Positions 8,396 to 17,059 are shown, counted from the first letter of the stretch. The stretch is 64,000 nt of DNA from Caulobacter radicis (GCF_003094615.1 NZ_QDKO01000037.1:1-64000), one strand, 5' to 3'. Notes: generated by a model from the sequence alone, not told the origin. A program made the numbers and translations.

Positions 8396-8975
8396 CGACC
8401 AGTCCCCGCACGCGGCGGAAGGCGGCGGCCGCGCCGTCGACGGCGCGGGTTTCCTCGACATCACCGAAGGGCAGGCCGTCGAGCGCCGCGACGAAGCCGC
8501 GCCAGTGGCGGCCGCGACCTTCCGGATGCGGCGCCAGGTGACGGGCGCCGAAGGTCTCGTCCAGATCCAGGGCGGCGGCGGCCTTCAGCAGGAAGGCCGC
8601 GCCGAGGTTCGAGCCTTCGGCCACGTACAGCCAGCCGAAGGCTTCGGCGGCGTCGACGGGGCCCTGGCCGAATATCGGCGGGGTGTCGGCGCTGGGCGCG
8701 GGTTGGCCCAGGTCCTGGATGTCCTGGGCGATCAGGTCCAGCCGGCGACGCTCGGGCAGGTCCGGCACGAGGGCCACGAGGTCCGGGTGAGTGTAGAGCG
8801 CGTCGATCTCGCGATGGAAACCCCACTGCGCCTTCAGGAACCGGCCGTAGCGATCGCGGTCGCGGAACGGCTCCAGCGACATGATGCGGCTGTCGAGCGC
8901 CTCGTGGGTGCTGTGGGTGCGGGCCTTGAGCCGCTTGGCGCGGGACGGGTCGTGGATCGAGACGTGTGCGTTCAT
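8379..8975 (-). CDS. Heme oxygenase (biliverdin-producing)
   Basis: A 198-residue soluble all-helical protein. It should open haem to biliverdin, CO and Fe(II) in the cytoplasm. The presumed proximal haem ligand lies in LKARTHSTHEALD (His24 most likely). The glycine-rich distal helix reads GWLYVAEGSNLGAAFLLKAA, matching the BphO/HemO-type family where YVxEGS-LG is conserved. The ATG at 8975 is preferred over an upstream in-frame codon because GGAAGG sits just before it. It is the first gene of the minus-strand operon with DUF454 and tonB, and is divergent from an ECF sigma/FecR/receptor set. The context argues for haem as an iron source. Confidence 0.85.
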   Translation of the reverse strand: MNAHVSIHDPSRAKRLKARTHSTHEALDSRIMSLEPFRDRDRYGRFLKAQWGFHREIDALYTHPDLVALVPDLPERRRLDLIAQDIQDLGQPAPSADTPPIFGQGPVDAAEAFGWLYVAEGSNLGAAFLLKAAAALDLDETFGARHLAPHPEGRGRHWRGFVAALDGLPFGDVEETRAVDGAAAAFRRVRGLVDDAFA

Positions 8976-9161
8976 GGGGCCTTCCGGAGCGTCGGGAGCT
9001 TCGGGGCGCGCCGGCGATCGCATCGCATTCGCGCCTCACGAGGGAATGACGGTTCAGGCCCGCCGCTTTCCGAAAGAAAATCGCACGAGCGCTCCGATCT
9101 TTTCGTTTTCGTCGGCTTCGCGGGCCTGCGTGCCAGGGATCGCGACGCAAGACAAGTCTTG

Positions 9162-9178
9162 TTGCGACTTATTCTCAA
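9162..9178 (+). promoter_or_regulatory. Candidate Fur-type iron box
   Basis: TTGCGACTTATTCTCAA has the layout of proteobacterial Fur boxes (TTGCGA...TTCTCAA halves). It lies in the divergent region between heme oxygenase and the ECF sigma gene, exactly where iron repression is expected. A short inverted repeat CAAGAC-AA-GTCTTG lies directly before it (9148-9161). Confidence 0.4.
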
Positions 9179-9256
9179 GTGTTATGGGCCGCGCTCCGGC
9201 GTCGGCCGCCGGTGGCGCGCCCGCGATCCGGGCGTTTTCGTCTGTCTGGCGGGCGC

Positions 9257-9766
9257 GTGACGCAGAAGAAGATGATCCGCTCGCACTACCTGGCCCACCG
9301 CGACGGGCTGGTCCGCTATGTCCAGACGATCACCGGCGACCGCGACCAGGCCGAGGACGTGGTGCAGGAGGCCTATCTGCGCCTGGGCCAGGCCTTGACC
9401 AGGCGATTGCTCGAGGATCCCGGCCGCTATCTCTTCCGCATCGTCCGCAACCTGGCGCTCGACGGCCGCAGGCAGAGGCGGCGCGACGGTCGCCGGTACG
9501 CCGAAGACCCCGAGCCCCTGATCGAGGGCGCGCGCGACGAGCAGCCGTCGCCCGAAGCCGCCGCCCTGGCGCGCGACGATTACGAGCGCCTGCTGGCGGC
9601 CATGGCCGAGCTGCCCGAACGGACGCGGATCGCCGTCGAGATGCACCGCCTGGGCGGCGCCAAGCTGCGCGAGATCGCCGCCGAGCTGGGGATCTCGACC
9701 TCGGCGGCGCACCAGCTGGTGGTCGACGGGGTGGCCCATTGCCGCGACCGGCTTCGGCGCCGCTGA
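9257..9766 (+). CDS. FecI-type ECF sigma factor (haem module)
   Basis: About 169 residues. Region 2 is visible as LAHRDGLVRYVQTITGDRD followed by AEDVVQEAYLRL and the FRIVRNLALDGRR stretch. Region 4 is at the C-terminus (LPERTRIAVEMHRLGG, then LREIAAELGISTSAAHQLV). It should direct RNA polymerase to the adjacent receptor gene when FecR relays occupancy. The start is uncertain: GTG at 9257 and ATG at 9272 are both possible and neither has a strong ribosome site. The fecR gene follows after 76 bp. The linkage to a haem-like receptor and heme oxygenase suggests a haem-sensing circuit similar in logic to HasI/HasS/HasR. Confidence 0.85.
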   Translation: MTQKKMIRSHYLAHRDGLVRYVQTITGDRDQAEDVVQEAYLRLGQALTRRLLEDPGRYLFRIVRNLALDGRRQRRRDGRRYAEDPEPLIEGARDEQPSPEAAALARDDYERLLAAMAELPERTRIAVEMHRLGGAKLREIAAELGISTSAAHQLVVDGVAHCRDRLRRR

Positions 9767-9776
9767 ACCGGATTTC

Positions 9777-9803
9777 GGAAAAACCCGATGCTCGAACGTC
9801 TAT
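9777..9803 (+). promoter_or_regulatory. Candidate ECF-type promoter before fecR
   Basis: GGAAAAA at 9777-9783 and CGTCTAT at 9797-9803 resemble -35 and -10 elements of FecI-type ECF sigma promoters, with a 13-nt gap that is slightly short. It lies just after the sigma gene and 40 bp before the fecR start. Confidence 0.3.
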
Positions 9804-9842
9804 TGCAACGAACGGCCGTCCGGGCCGCAGGAACCTGACCGA

Positions 9843-10835
9843 ATGGCCGAGCAAGACGTCGCGCGCGCGGACGCCGAAGCCCTGGAGTGGCTGCTGGTCC
9901 TGCACGAGGAGCCCGAGAGCGCCGAGCTCGTCGCGCGGTTCGAGGCCTGGCGCGCCGATGATCCCGTGCGGGGGCGGGCCTGGGACGAAGCTTCCGGCGT
10001 CTATGCCGCCATCGGCGAGGTTCCGCCGGTCCATGCCGGCCGCTGGGCGCGGCTGCCTGGCGGGGAGGGGCGGATGGTCTCTGGCGCGCGTCGCGAGCGA
10101 CGGGCGGCGAGCCGAAATCCTGGTCGGCGCCGGCTGGTCGCGACCCTGGCGGCCTCGGCCGCGGCGCTGGTTGTCGCCGTGCTGGCGCCTGGAGCGCTCG
10201 TCCTGCTGCAGTCGGACTACGTCACCGGCGTCGGCGAGGTGCGGCAGGTGCGTCTGGAGGACGGCAGCCGGGTCAGCCTGGCGCCGGAGTCGGCCCTGGC
10301 GGTGGACTATTCGGCCGGTCGGCGCGACCTGAGGCTGGTCAAGGGGCGGGCCTGGTTCGATGTCCGCCACGATCCCTCGCGCCCGTTCAAGGTAGCCTCG
10401 CGCGACGTCGCCGCCGAGGTGCTGGGCACGGCCTTCGAGGTCGACGCCGAGGCGCCGGGCGTCGTGGTGCAGCGGGGGCTGGTGGGGGTGACCTCGCGAC
10501 GTGTCCAGGGGATGGAACGCGTGCCGGCCGGCCGCGGCGTCGCCGTGGGGGGCGATGGCCGGTTCCTGCGCGCGCCGGTCGATCCGAACGCCGTGGCGGC
10601 CTGGCGAGACGGCCAGATGGTGGTCGAGAACGGAGCCATCGGCGACGTGGTGCGGGCCCTGCGCCCCTGGACGCGCGACATCGTCCTGGTGCGGGGCAGG
10701 GCGCTGTCCGAGCGCCGGGTGACCGGCGTCTACAATCTGCGCGACCCCGAGGCGGTGACCAGCGCCCTGGCTCAGGCCTACGACCTGGAGGTCACACGGG
10801 TGACGCCCTGGATCCTGGTGATCTCCGAGCGCTGA
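9843..10835 (+). CDS. FecR-family anti-sigma/sigma regulator (haem module)
   Basis: A 330-residue inner-membrane signal relay. The N-terminal cytoplasmic domain (about 1-95) has the DUF4880-like WLLVLHEE...FEAWRADDP pattern that holds the ECF factor. One membrane helix lies at about 98-122 (LVATLAASAAALVVAVLAPG). The periplasmic FecR domain has GVGEVRQVRLEDGSRVSLAP and an FEV...V-Q-RGLVGVTS core. The C-terminal STN-like part (VTGVYNLRDPEAVTSAL) contacts the receptor signalling domain. It sits between the sigma gene and the receptor, the standard three-gene order. Confidence 0.88.
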   Translation: MAEQDVARADAEALEWLLVLHEEPESAELVARFEAWRADDPVRGRAWDEASGVYAAIGEVPPVHAGRWARLPGGEGRMVSGARRERRAASRNPGRRRLVATLAASAAALVVAVLAPGALVLLQSDYVTGVGEVRQVRLEDGSRVSLAPESALAVDYSAGRRDLRLVKGRAWFDVRHDPSRPFKVASRDVAAEVLGTAFEVDAEAPGVVVQRGLVGVTSRRVQGMERVPAGRGVAVGGDGRFLRAPVDPNAVAAWRDGQMVVENGAIGDVVRALRPWTRDIVLVRGRALSERRVTGVYNLRDPEAVTSALAQAYDLEVTRVTPWILVISER

Positions 10836-10857
10836 CGCCCGCAAGGTGTTGTTTCGG

Positions 10858-10887
10858 TGAGGAAAATTTCTCCCGGAGCAGATGTCG
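10858..10887 (+). promoter_or_regulatory. Candidate ECF-dependent receptor promoter
   Basis: TGAGGAAAA at 10858-10866 is followed about 17 nt later by GTCG (10884-10887). The identical nonamer TGAGGAAAA occurs at 50822-50830, between the other fecR and its receptor. The shared position and sequence suggest a common regulatory element, possibly the -35 of FecI-type promoters. The downstream spacing is not conserved between the two copies. Confidence 0.3.
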
Positions 10888-10939
10888 CGAAGTTTTTTCG
10901 GAAAAAGCCGAGCCTGCGTCGTCGATTGGGAAGAACAGA

Positions 10940-10956
10940 TTGCACATGCGTCGCAA
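10940..10956 (+). promoter_or_regulatory. Second candidate iron-responsive dyad
   Basis: TTGCACATGCGTCGCAA is a TTGC-N9-GCAA dyad 33 bp before the chosen receptor start. It shares the TTGC-N9 outline of the candidate box at 9162-9178. The evidence is weak and rests on symmetry and context only. Confidence 0.25.
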
Positions 10957-10988
10957 TCTTTAGTTTTTCGCAAGTTTCGGAGACGGTC

Positions 10989-13928
10989 GTGGGGTTTTCC
11001 AATCGAGTGCGTACGGGCGGTCGGCAGGCGGCGCTGGCGGCGGCGCTGATGCTGACGACGGCGCTGGCCGGGACGGGCGCGGCCATGCCCGCCTTCGCCC
11101 AGGAAAGCGCCCAGCGCGCCTATGACATTCCCGCCCAGCCGCTGCCTTCGGCGCTGACCGCCTTTGGTCGCCAATCCGGCCTGCAAGTCAGCGTTCCGGC
11201 CGCCCTGGCCCGGGGACGCACTTCGGGCGCGGTCTCGGGCCGGCTGTCGGCGAGCGAAGCCGTCAGCCGCCTGCTGGCCGGCACCGGCCTGACCTACCGC
11301 ATCCAGGGCGACGTGCTGACCCTGTCGCCGGCGCCGACCGCCGAGGGCGCGACGCAGCTGGGCGCGCTGCGGGTGCAGGGCGACGTGGCCGCCGTGGGGC
11401 AGGGCGGAACGCCCGGCGCGCCGTTCGCCGACGAGGAAAGCGACCAGGCGCGCGCCGACGCCGTCTATTCCAAGGCCCGCTCGTCGGCCTACATCGCCCG
11501 CGAGACGCTGGAACGATTTCGCGGCGCGTCGGTGGCCGACATGGTCAAGGGCGTTGCGGGTGTGACGGCCGGCGATCCGCGCTCGGCCAACGCGCTGGAC
11601 CTCAACATCCGCGGCGTGCAGGGGCAAGGGCGCATCCCCGTCGTCATCGACGGCGGCCAGTCGACGATCGACACCTATCGCGGCTATGCCGGCCAGTCGC
11701 AGCGCAACTATCTCGACCCCGACCTGATCAGCAGCGTCAGCATCACCAAGGGCCCAAGCCTTGAGGCCAACGCCTCGGGCGGCATCGGCGGCGTGGTGGT
11801 CATGGACACGCTGAAGGCCGCCGACATCCTGCGCGCCGGCAAGGACTTCGGCGTGCGCGTGCGGGCCGGGATCTCGGACGCCAGCACCAAGGACCTGCCG
11901 GCCTGGAGCGCCTTCCAGAACCCCAGCCGCAACGACATCACCCGTCCGGGCAGCCACTTCTACAACCTCGCCGTGGCCAAGAGCTGGGACCGGTTCGACG
12001 TGGTGGCCGCCTATGCCAAGCGCGAGAACGGCAACTACTTCTCGGGCTCCGAGGGCTATGGGGATTTCCCGACCGGCCGCGGCCTGCTGGCGACGCTGAA
12101 TCCGGCCAAGACCGAGGTCTTCAACACCTCCAACAGCTCCGAATCCTTCCTGCTGAAGGGAACCTGGAAGATCAGCGACGACCAGGTGCTGGAGGCCGGC
12201 TACCGCCACTTCGACGGTCGCCAGGGCGAGATCATGGCCTCGCAGATCATCCGCGTGAACCGCGAGCGCGTGCCGCAGTGGGCGCTGGGCCACATGGATC
12301 TGGACGCCTATAACCTGCGCTACCGCTACCGGCCGGCCAACGACCTGATCGACCTGAAGGCCAACCTCTGGCTCACCAAGGCCGAGAGCCTGGCCTACAA
12401 CGGCCTGACCGGCGTCACCCCCTGGTTCCTCGACCGGCCGACCCAGTGGTACGACGGCCCGACCTTCAACACCGAGGACGGGTACCGCGACGCCTATTGG
12501 AACGAGCTCTCCATCGAACGCTTCGGCGGCGACGTGACCAACACCTCGCGCGTGTTCACCGGCCTTGGCCGGCTGGATTTCACCTACGGCGGCTCGTTCA
12601 CCAGCGAGGACATCAAGCCCGGCCCCAACTCGCCGATCCTGCAAGAGGACCTGCGCAACAACCGCTATCTGCGCAACGCCGAGCGCAAGGAATACAGCCT
12701 CGTCGGTTCGGTCACCTGGGCCCCGAACGACCAGTGGGAGCTGACGGCGGGCGGCCGCTTCAACCGCATCGACATCCGCGATCGCAACCGCACGGCCACC
12801 GAAGGGCCCTATGAGGTGATCGGCCGCTATCGAGACACCACCTTCTACATGCCCAACCCGACCCGGCCGGGCGCGCTGACCAGCGTGGCGCGGGTCTACT
12901 GGTTCCCGGATGCGCAGGGCAACTTCACCGAGGCCTCGCTGTTCTCCTCGCCCTACGAGAAGGGCACGGTGGGCGACATCAAGGGCTGGACCACCTATCG
13001 CGCCAACGCGGCCGAGGACCTGGAAGGGCCTACGTCCTGGACGTGGTCCAAGCCGATCCGCCGCAAGGCCGACGCGTTCATGCCCACGGTCAGCGCCAGC
13101 TACAAGCCGACCGAGAACAGCCTGATCTACGTGAAGTACGCCGAGGGCGTGAAGCTGCCGAGCCTGTTCGAGGCGACGCTGGGCCTGTTCACCGCCGCCA
13201 AGCCGACCGACGACCTCAAGCCCGAGCGCAGCAAGAGCTGGGAAGTCGGCGCCAGCATCCTGCAGCGCGACCTCTGGAAGGCGGGCGACCGCGGCGCGCT
13301 GAAAGTCGCCTATTTCGACACCCGCATCCGCGACCTGATCACCCGCGACTATCGCACCCTGTCGGCCGGCCTGATCCGCAACGTCGACAGATTCAACGTC
13401 GAGGGCGTGGAGATTCAGGGCTCTTACGACATGGGTCGGGTGTTCGCCGACCTGTCGGCCCACCGCTACTTCAAGGCCGAGACCTGCGCGCCCGACATCG
13501 CCGCCGAGCGCCGAGCCTATGGCCAGCAGCGCGGGATCGACGAGCTGATCAACACGCCCGACTGCGTGGCCGGGGGCTTCGAGGGATCCTACACCAACAC
13601 CCAGAACCCGCCGAAGTACAACGTCAACCTGACGGTCGGGACGCGGCTGTTCCAGGAGCGGCTGATCGTGGGGGGGCGGATGGTCGCCAACTCGGGGCCG
13701 ATCAGCAAGCTCGACAAGGAGTGGAACGTCGGCCTGTCGGCGATCCAGCAGCTCTATCGCAAGGCGACGGTCTACGACCTCTTCGCCACCTACAAGGTGA
13801 CCGACCAGGTGACCCTGGACGCCAATCTCGACAATGTCGGGGACGAATACTACCTCGACCCGCTGTCGCTGGCGGTGGTTCCCGCGCCGGGACGCACCCT
13901 GCGCCTGGCCCTGACCTGGCGCTACTGA
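10989..13928 (+). CDS. STN-containing TonB-dependent receptor, probable haem/hemophore receptor
   Basis: A 979-residue outer-membrane transducer. Signal peptide to about residue 37 (AFA before QES). STN signalling domain at about 40-118 (YDIPAQPLPSALTAFGRQSG). Plug domain starting near 155 with ARETLERFRGASVADMVKGV. Barrel with the VKYAEGVKLPSLFEATLG segment, reminiscent of haem/HasR-type receptors, and a final strand ending LRLALTWRY. I prefer the GTG at 10989: CGGAGA lies six bases upstream, and longer in-frame starts would translate through the putative promoter region. It is the last gene of an ECF sigma-FecR-receptor set and lies opposite heme oxygenase and tonB. The haem substrate is inferred from context. 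Confidence 0.82.
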   Translation: MGFSNRVRTGGRQAALAAALMLTTALAGTGAAMPAFAQESAQRAYDIPAQPLPSALTAFGRQSGLQVSVPAALARGRTSGAVSGRLSASEAVSRLLAGTGLTYRIQGDVLTLSPAPTAEGATQLGALRVQGDVAAVGQGGTPGAPFADEESDQARADAVYSKARSSAYIARETLERFRGASVADMVKGVAGVTAGDPRSANALDLNIRGVQGQGRIPVVIDGGQSTIDTYRGYAGQSQRNYLDPDLISSVSITKGPSLEANASGGIGGVVVMDTLKAADILRAGKDFGVRVRAGISDASTKDLPAWSAFQNPSRNDITRPGSHFYNLAVAKSWDRFDVVAAYAKRENGNYFSGSEGYGDFPTGRGLLATLNPAKTEVFNTSNSSESFLLKGTWKISDDQVLEAGYRHFDGRQGEIMASQIIRVNRERVPQWALGHMDLDAYNLRYRYRPANDLIDLKANLWLTKAESLAYNGLTGVTPWFLDRPTQWYDGPTFNTEDGYRDAYWNELSIERFGGDVTNTSRVFTGLGRLDFTYGGSFTSEDIKPGPNSPILQEDLRNNRYLRNAERKEYSLVGSVTWAPNDQWELTAGGRFNRIDIRDRNRTATEGPYEVIGRYRDTTFYMPNPTRPGALTSVARVYWFPDAQGNFTEASLFSSPYEKGTVGDIKGWTTYRANAAEDLEGPTSWTWSKPIRRKADAFMPTVSASYKPTENSLIYVKYAEGVKLPSLFEATLGLFTAAKPTDDLKPERSKSWEVGASILQRDLWKAGDRGALKVAYFDTRIRDLITRDYRTLSAGLIRNVDRFNVEGVEIQGSYDMGRVFADLSAHRYFKAETCAPDIAAERRAYGQQRGIDELINTPDCVAGGFEGSYTNTQNPPKYNVNLTVGTRLFQERLIVGGRMVANSGPISKLDKEWNVGLSAIQQLYRKATVYDLFATYKVTDQVTLDANLDNVGDEYYLDPLSLAVVPAPGRTLRLALTWRY

Positions 13929-14103
13929 GGCCACGGAGCGCGGGGGTCTTGCCTAGCCCTCGCGCGCGCTTCGCCGGCGCTGACAGCCGCACGGCGGGAG
14001 TGACGATTTTCACAGAAATCCCTCTGCCGGGACGTCTTTCTCACGATCGTTTTCGGGGCGATTTGACGCCGTGCGCCAGGCGCGCCGGGTCGGGGGGAGA
14101 TCA

Positions 14104-15060
14104 ATGGCGCGGCCGTCATCGGGCGGAAGGCCGGCTGGACGTCGGCCGGGCGAAGGCGGGGGACTTTGCCGCCGCGTGGCCATGGCCCTGGCGGCGTCGC
14201 TTTCGCTGTTCCTGGGCCTTGGCTTCACCGGCGCACTCGCCGATGACGTTCTCACGCCTGAAGCGATCGCCGCCTTCGAACAGCGGCTGGAAGGCGCGCG
14301 CGTCGCGCAAGCGGGCATCGCCGAACGGGTCGCGTGCTTCGAGGCCCAGGACACGGCAATGGTCGCGCAGCGCGACGCCGACCAGTTGCGCCTTGGAACG
14401 CTCGTGGCGCACAAGAAGGCGCTGGAGGGCGAGCTGGTCCAGCGCCGGGACGAGTACGACGGGTTCCTGCGTGAATACAACGAGGCCCACGGCCTGGTGA
14501 GCCAGCTCGCTGCGGATCTGGATGACCTGCGACGCTACAAGGCCGCCAAGGACGAGGCGTTGCGCCGCTGCAAGCAGTCCTGGGCCCTCTTCGGCTTCAT
14601 GTGCGACTTCTCGATGGAGATCGCCAAGCTGATCGGCCAGATCCACGACAACGACGACCAGATTGCCCGGGCCGAGCAGCGGATGACGAACGCCGTCGCC
14701 GGCATGCAGAAGGCCAACGAGCGCTATGAGCAGAGCCAGACGCTGCTGAGCCAGGCGGTGTCCGACGCCGTCCAGACCACCGATCAGATCAACGTCGCCG
14801 AGGCGTCCATCAGCCGCCTGAAGGCGGCGTTGGCGATCCTGCGGCCCGAAGCCCTGCAGAACGTCGAGCTGCTGGGCCAGTTCAGCGGCGCGCTTCGCGA
14901 CGCCGGGCGCGTCGACACCGCCGACGGTCGCGCGCGCACCGCCCGGTTGGTCCGGATGCTCGCCGGCAAGATCGACGGCGTCCAGGAGAAGGCGTCCACC
15001 TTGCAGGAAAGGGCCGGGAAGGTCCTGACGCCCCAGCAGCTATCGGCCTGCTTCAAGTAG
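14104..15060 (+). CDS. Exported coiled-coil protein of unknown family (first of a pair)
   Basis: I do not recognise this 318-residue protein. A positively charged N-region and hydrophobic core (MALAASLSLFLGLGFTG) end in ALA before DDV, a Sec signal cleaved near residue 46. The mature part is almost entirely helical heptad-rich sequence with one hydrophobic interruption around 156-175 (CKQSWALFGFMCDFS). Its four cysteines (78, 156, 167, 316) suggest disulphides outside the cytoplasm. The ATG at 14104 is chosen because GGGGGGAGA precedes it. The next gene starts 36 bp later and is also coiled-coil, so they form a two-gene operon. The layout recalls helical pore-forming toxin components, but periplasmic scaffolds of other kinds are equally possible. 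Confidence 0.65.
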   Translation: MARPSSGGRPAGRRPGEGGGLCRRVAMALAASLSLFLGLGFTGALADDVLTPEAIAAFEQRLEGARVAQAGIAERVACFEAQDTAMVAQRDADQLRLGTLVAHKKALEGELVQRRDEYDGFLREYNEAHGLVSQLAADLDDLRRYKAAKDEALRRCKQSWALFGFMCDFSMEIAKLIGQIHDNDDQIARAEQRMTNAVAGMQKANERYEQSQTLLSQAVSDAVQTTDQINVAEASISRLKAALAILRPEALQNVELLGQFSGALRDAGRVDTADGRARTARLVRMLAGKIDGVQEKASTLQERAGKVLTPQQLSACFK

Positions 15061-15096
15061 CGCCGAACATCGAAGTCCATACGAGAAGGGGAAACC

Positions 15097-16977
15097 ATGC
15101 CCGACACCGTTCCTTTCGAGAACAAGGCCGAGAAGATCGCCAAGGCCATCGACGCCGAGGTGGCCAAGCTGCGCGCGGTCAAGCCGCTGGAGCTGCCCGA
15201 GGCCGACGCGGCCATCGTCGGCCACTACGTCGCCAAGATCGAAGGCCGCTACGATGTTCGTCGCGCCAAGACCGACACCGACAACGCCATCGACCTGCTC
15301 TACATCGCCTACAACACCACGCCGCAGGAGGAGGGGCAGACCCGCGTCGAGATCGAGCAGATCATGGACCGGCTGCTCAGGGCCCAGCGCACCAGCAAGG
15401 GCGTGATGAGCGAGGCCGTGGATGCGGCCGGCGACGTGATCACCTTCCTGGACATGGCCTTGCCGGCCTGGCTGGACGCCAAGGAAGACGGCGACGTCGC
15501 GGGCATCAAGGGCTTCCTGACCCAGGACCTGCTGGCGACCGCGACCGACATCAAGCAGAAGGCGAACGACGTGCGCGAGGCGCTGTCGAAGATCGCCACG
15601 ACCTATGACGGCATCATCACCGACACCGCGACGGCGGCGCGCAACAGCCAGCAGGTGCTCGCCGGTCGCCTGGCCGACCAGAAGGTGGTCCTGGCCGAGA
15701 TCAGCGAGGCCGAGGCCGATCGCGACCAGATGGAGTCGCTGGTCAAGGATCTGCAGGACGAGGTTCGCAAGTTCGAGGCCAAGGCCCGTTCATACGAGCA
15801 GCGCGCGACGACCGCCGAGGAGCGTGCGTTCGTGATGCAGATCATCAAGGTCGGCGCCCAGGTGGTGGCCGCGGCCTTGCCGCCCATCGCCATGGCGCTG
15901 GGCGCCGGCGCCACCGGCGGCGGCTCGGTGATCGCCGCGGCGACCATGAAGTCGATCACCCAGGCCGGTAAGCCCGAAGAAAAGCCCAAGACCGAGACCG
16001 ACAACACCAGCGAGGTGCTCAAGACCAAGGGCGAGATCGCGACCAAGAAGGCGGCGCTCGTGCTTGCCGAGCAGAAGGTCGTCGCGAGCAAGGACAAGGT
16101 CGCCGACCTGCGCCAGGACCTCACCAAGGCCCAGCAAAAGGAAGGCAAGCCCGCCGAGGCCGGGAGCGCCAAGGAGACCGTCGAGCAGCCTGAGGACTCC
16201 GAGGTGGTCAAGGGCGTCAAGGGACGCCTGAAGGACGCCAAGCAGACCCTGTCCGAGGACGAGAGCAAGGTGGTGGCGCTGGTCGGCGTGCTGTCGGGCC
16301 TGCAGGCTTCGCTCAACGCGCTGGCCCAGGGCCTGGGCGAGCTGTCTCAGGAGCAGAAGGACGAGGCGGCCGGCCTGCGCGAGATTCAGATGAAGATGCT
16401 GGACAAGGCCGAGGCCTATGAGCGCGAGCGCCGCGAACAGGCCGCCAAGCTGGTGCGGATCAATGCGCTGCTGAAGGGCCGGCTGTCGCGCGAGGAGACG
16501 ATCAAGCTGACCATCAAGTCGCTGAACGTCAGCATCAGCGCCCTGAAGCGGACCAAGGAGATCATCGAGGAGATCGCCTGCTTCTTCGACTCGTTTGTCC
16601 AGTTCATGAAGCGAGTCACCGAGGAGGCTCGGATCGAGATCACCGTGGTCGAAGGCCTGCTCAAGCAGCAGACCATCGGCAAGGCCAGCCTGGAGCGGAT
16701 CGTCAGGTCCACGGACGAGTTCTTCATCCGCCAGGCCGGCGAATGGCGAGCGGTCGGCGTCGTGTCCGAGGCCTTCAACAAGAGCTTCTCGGACGGCTTC
16801 ACCAAGCTGAACGGCCTGCAGGGCAACTACGTCACCGGCGACCAGTTGACGGCTTACCTGGCCGAGGCCGCGGCGCTGCTGACCAAGATCTCCACCGAAC
16901 GCCAGGCGGCGGCCAAGGCGCGGCTGCTGGATCTGGACGACTATCGCAAGGTCCTGCGCGACGACGCGGCGGCCTGA
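15097..16977 (+). CDS. Large coiled-coil protein with central hydrophobic glycine-rich segment (second of the pair)
   Basis: An unrecognised 626-residue protein. There is no signal peptide. Long amphipathic helices fill residues 1-245 and 300-480. Between them lies a hydrophobic stretch at about 247-284 (IIKVGAQVVAAALPPIAMAL, then a GAGATGGGS glycine run). A Lys/Glu/Pro-rich linker follows (about 288-365). A second hydrophobic patch, IACFFDSFVQFMK, lies near 494-506. This is the general plan of helical-bundle membrane-inserting proteins such as the Hbl/Nhe/ClyA or XaxAB groups, though no motif proves it. AGAAGGGGAAACC precedes the ATG. It is probably co-transcribed with the exported coiled-coil protein. 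How it would leave the cell, if it does, is not visible. Confidence 0.65.
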   Translation: MPDTVPFENKAEKIAKAIDAEVAKLRAVKPLELPEADAAIVGHYVAKIEGRYDVRRAKTDTDNAIDLLYIAYNTTPQEEGQTRVEIEQIMDRLLRAQRTSKGVMSEAVDAAGDVITFLDMALPAWLDAKEDGDVAGIKGFLTQDLLATATDIKQKANDVREALSKIATTYDGIITDTATAARNSQQVLAGRLADQKVVLAEISEAEADRDQMESLVKDLQDEVRKFEAKARSYEQRATTAEERAFVMQIIKVGAQVVAAALPPIAMALGAGATGGGSVIAAATMKSITQAGKPEEKPKTETDNTSEVLKTKGEIATKKAALVLAEQKVVASKDKVADLRQDLTKAQQKEGKPAEAGSAKETVEQPEDSEVVKGVKGRLKDAKQTLSEDESKVVALVGVLSGLQASLNALAQGLGELSQEQKDEAAGLREIQMKMLDKAEAYERERREQAAKLVRINALLKGRLSREETIKLTIKSLNVSISALKRTKEIIEEIACFFDSFVQFMKRVTEEARIEITVVEGLLKQQTIGKASLERIVRSTDEFFIRQAGEWRAVGVVSEAFNKSFSDGFTKLNGLQGNYVTGDQLTAYLAEAAALLTKISTERQAAAKARLLDLDDYRKVLRDDAAA

Positions 16978-17059
16978 CGACCGGGGCGGCCTCGCTCGCG
17001 GTTGGGGACGCCAGTCCTCGGCCGAGGGCGAGGCCGCGTCTCCCGGCTTCGCTCGGGCT

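Noticed and set aside
10857-10988. Longer N-terminus for the haem receptor starting at GTG 10857
   Set aside because: It would add 44 residues before a good signal peptide, run through the putative promoter, and lacks the CGGAGA ribosome site seen at 10989.
9330-13934. A 1534-codon open frame on the minus strand opposite fecR and the haem receptor
   Set aside because: It is a GC-rich shadow of genuine plus-strand genes, with low-complexity Arg/Gly/Val/Asp-rich translation and no domain pattern.
14104-16977. Contact-dependent or polymorphic toxin with immunity gene
   Set aside because: No nuclease or repeat domains, no small immunity-like frame, and no secretion partner adjacent.
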